Positions 7,267-8,600 of a stretch of 8,600 nucleotides of DNA are shown here, piece after piece. The stretch comes from FEN-1219 sp035644475 (GTDB lineage Bacteria > Pseudomonadota > Gammaproteobacteria > Steroidobacterales > Rariloculaceae): contig DASQOL010000214.1 of the NCBI GenBank assembly GCA_035644475.1, forward strand, positions 1 through 8,600. Direction: 5' to 3'. The notes beneath the pieces were generated by a model. The model was not told where the DNA came from. It made no database searches and saw only the letters and a program-made list of their open reading frames with translations. A program made the position numbers and the translations under genes. Within the stretch, counting starts at the first letter, position 1. Every line of letters begins with the position of its first letter.

Positions 7267-8113
7267 ACAATACGATAACCGCGATATCAAGAAATTGCTC
7301 GAGATCATGGCGACGCTGCGCGACTCTGCGCGCGGCTGCCCGTGGGACCGCGAGCAGACCTTCGCCACGATCGCGCCGTACACCATAGAAGAGGCGTACG
7401 AGGTCGCGGACGCGATCGAACGCGGCGCGGTCGACGATCTCGAGGGCGAGCTCGGCGACCTGCTGTTCCAAGTCGTGTTCCATGCGCGCATGGCCGAGGA
7501 GGTGCACGCTTTCGACTTCGGCGACGTGGTCGCCGGGATCTGCCAGAAGCTCGTGCGGCGTCATCCGCACGTGTTCGGCGAGGTTCGCGGGCTCGACGTG
7601 GCGGCGCAGTCGCGGCTTTGGGAGGAGATCAAGCGCGAAGAGCGCGACGCTGCGGGTGCGCGCGGCGTGCTCGACGACGTGCCGTTGGGGCTGCCGGCGT
7701 TGAGTCGTGCGGCGAAGCTCGGCAAGCGCGCCGCGACGGTCGGCTTCGATTGGCCGGAGATCGCGGGCGTGCGCGCCAAGGTCGACGAGGAGCTCGCCGA
7801 GCTCGACGCGGCGCTTGCGGCACGCGCCGCCGGCTCGTCGAGCGCCGGTGCGCCTGTCGCGAGCGCGGCCGACGCCGCGGTCGCCGCCGACGCCGCGGTC
7901 GCCGCCGAGATGGGCGACCTGCTATTTACGCTCGCGAATCTTTGCCGCCACCTCGACCTCGATCCCGAGGCCTGCGTGCGCGGCGCCAATGCGCGCTTCG
8001 AGAAGCGCTTCGCCCACGTCGAGGCGGGGGTGCGCGCGGCCGGCGGCGACTGGCAGGCGCACGACGCTGCGGCGCTCGATCGCCTGTGGCGAGAGGCCAA
8101 AGCCCGCACCTGA
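7259..8113 (+). CDS. mazG: Nucleoside triphosphate pyrophosphohydrolase MazG
   Basis: MazG hydrolyses (d)NTPs to NMP plus pyrophosphate. In E. coli it counters MazF toxicity by affecting ppGpp levels and cleans up aberrant nucleotides. The 284-residue product has two tandem MazG domains. The first contains LRDSARGCPWDREQTF, then the metal-binding E44, E45, E48 (TIEEAYEVADAIE) and D67 (ELGDLLFQ), followed by KLVRRHPHVFG. The second has KLGKRAATVGFDWPE, D176-E177-E178-x2-E181 and E217-M-G-D220 (EMGDLLFTLANLCRHL), then ANARFEKRFAHVE. Between the two halves of domain 2, residues about 183-216 form an Ala/Ser-rich insertion not expected in MazG, part of which is an exact 18-bp tandem duplication. 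The ATG overlaps the nudL 3' end and lacks a visible Shine-Dalgarno; the first 12 codons are unusually AT-rich. No mazE/mazF toxin genes are nearby. Confidence 0.97.
   Translation: MNKQYDNRDIKKLLEIMATLRDSARGCPWDREQTFATIAPYTIEEAYEVADAIERGAVDDLEGELGDLLFQVVFHARMAEEVHAFDFGDVVAGICQKLVRRHPHVFGEVRGLDVAAQSRLWEEIKREERDAAGARGVLDDVPLGLPALSRAAKLGKRAATVGFDWPEIAGVRAKVDEELAELDAALAARAAGSSSAGAPVASAADAAVAADAAVAAEMGDLLFTLANLCRHLDLDPEACVRGANARFEKRFAHVEAGVRAAGGDWQAHDAAALDRLWREAKART
7868..7903 (+). repeat. 18-bp perfect tandem repeat inside mazG
   Basis: GCCGACGCCGCGGTCGCC occurs twice back to back (7868-7885 and 7886-7903), in frame with mazG, giving ADAAVA at residues 204-209 and 210-215. It lies in the Ala-rich insertion of the second MazG domain and looks like replication slippage. 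Confidence 0.9.
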
Positions 8114-8245
8114 ACGGTCCGTCGCCGATCCGCAGAAAACTCAAGCCTGGCGCGGCTTCCAGACGTTCAGGTTCGATTCATAGCGTCGCCAGTAACCTGC
8201 GCCTCACGATCCCAAGCAAGGGGTCGAAGGAACAGGAGAACTGCG
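8114..8245. other. 132-bp intergenic region upstream of the glycine-zipper gene
   Basis: This is non-coding sequence between the mazG stop and the next ATG. A short hairpin AAGCC-TGGCGC-GGCTT (8143-8158) has no U-run behind it, so it is at best a weak terminator. TAACCT (8193-8198), about 48 bp before the ATG, is a possible but poor -10, with no matching -35. A strong Shine-Dalgarno AGGAG lies at 8234-8238. The length and the change of function suggest a separate transcription unit begins here. Confidence 0.4.
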
Positions 8246-8600
8246 ATGTTGGCTAAATACGGAAAGGCGATGGTTGCGACGGCGGCGGTGCTCGGCGTCG
8301 GGGCCTCGGGCAGCGCGCTCGCGGACGGCCATGGCAACGGGCACTGGAAGAACGGCAGCTATCGCGGTCCCACCCAATACGTGTCTGCGCCCCAGTATGT
8401 GTACGCACGAGTCGTCGACGTGGATCCGATCGTGCGCTACGTGACGGTCGACCGGCCCGAGCAGCGCTGCTGGAACGAGGTCGTGCAGCAGAGCAACACG
8501 CCGTACGGCGTCGCGGGTCCCACGGTCGCGGGCGGCATCATCGGCGCCGCGATCGGCCGGCAGTTCGGCAGCGGCAACGGCCGCGACGCGCTGACCTTGC
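8246..8600 (+). CDS. Secreted glycine-zipper 2TM-type envelope protein, N-terminal part (cut by window edge)
   Basis: The frame opens with ATG at 8246, 7 bases after a strong AGGAG, and stays open to the window edge (118 residues visible). Residues 1-26 form a Sec signal peptide: a lysine-containing N terminus (MLAKYGK), a hydrophobic Ala/Val/Gly core, and GSALA before a likely cleavage at Asp27. The mature part begins with a Gly/His/Asn-rich stretch (DGHGNGHWKNGSYRG), then YARVVDVDPIVRYVTV and PEQRCWNEVV, the block that usually precedes the glycine zipper in this family. It ends with AGGIIGAAIGRQFGSGNGR (95-113), the GxxxG-type zipper of the PF05433-like (Rick_17kDa_Anti/SlyB-related) domain. 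There is no lipobox cysteine at the signal-peptide end, so it should be periplasmic or outer-membrane associated rather than a lipoprotein. The exact role is unknown. Confidence 0.85.
   Translation, partial: MLAKYGKAMVATAAVLGVGASGSALADGHGNGHWKNGSYRGPTQYVSAPQYVYARVVDVDPIVRYVTVDRPEQRCWNEVVQQSNTPYGVAGPTVAGGIIGAAIGRQFGSGNGRDALTL

Noticed and set aside
8143..8158. Possible terminator hairpin after mazG
   Set aside because: A 5-bp stem without a following T-run; too weak to call a terminator.
7342..8256. Plus-strand 304-residue arginine-rich frame overlapping mazG
   Set aside because: It is the shifted frame of mazG; extreme arginine content and no family features.

Overview
The window is a GC-rich (mostly GCG/CGC-biased codons) piece of a bacterial chromosome carrying densely packed housekeeping genes. 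The NudJ, MnmA and PurB sequences resemble the gammaproteobacterial (E. coli-type) proteins closely. Together with the presence of class II FumC, AcnA and a glycine-zipper envelope protein, this points to a high-GC gammaproteobacterium or a near relative. A genus cannot be named from the sequence alone. There is no phage, plasmid, CRISPR, rRNA or tRNA signal.

Layout: two gene arrays diverge from a 65-bp region at about 5142-5206. Leftward (minus strand) run purB (adenylosuccinate lyase, with a TTG start), a small DUF7931-like protein that looks like a degenerate phospholipase-D fold, nudJ (Nudix phosphatase), mnmA (tRNA 2-thiouridylase) and the N-terminal part of acnA (aconitase), which runs off the left edge. 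Rightward (plus strand) run fumC (class II fumarase), nudL (CoA pyrophosphatase-type Nudix) and mazG (NTP pyrophosphohydrolase) in a tight, overlapping operon. After a 132-bp gap comes the 5' part of a secreted glycine-zipper protein, cut by the right edge.

How the genes work together: acnA and fumC are TCA-cycle enzymes and purB is in purine synthesis. nudJ, nudL and mazG are three separate nucleotide-pyrophosphate housecleaning enzymes, and mnmA modifies tRNA wobble uridines. nudJ-mnmA next to purB recalls the E. coli nudJ-mnmA-hflD-purB cluster, but here purB lies upstream of nudJ and no hflD is present in the interval.

The non-coding details are the less ordinary part. A REP/REPIN-like inverted repeat (about 88 bp) sits between nudJ and mnmA and supplies the nudJ stop codon. 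A 14-bp tandem duplication of the nudJ ribosome-binding site plus start codon creates a 4-codon mini-ORF that overlaps the nudJ start. The nudL Shine-Dalgarno lies inside the glycine-rich tail of fumC. mazG carries an 18-bp tandem repeat. I did not find a convincing undescribed multi-gene system; the best candidates for follow-up are the degenerate PLD-like protein and the nudJ leader.
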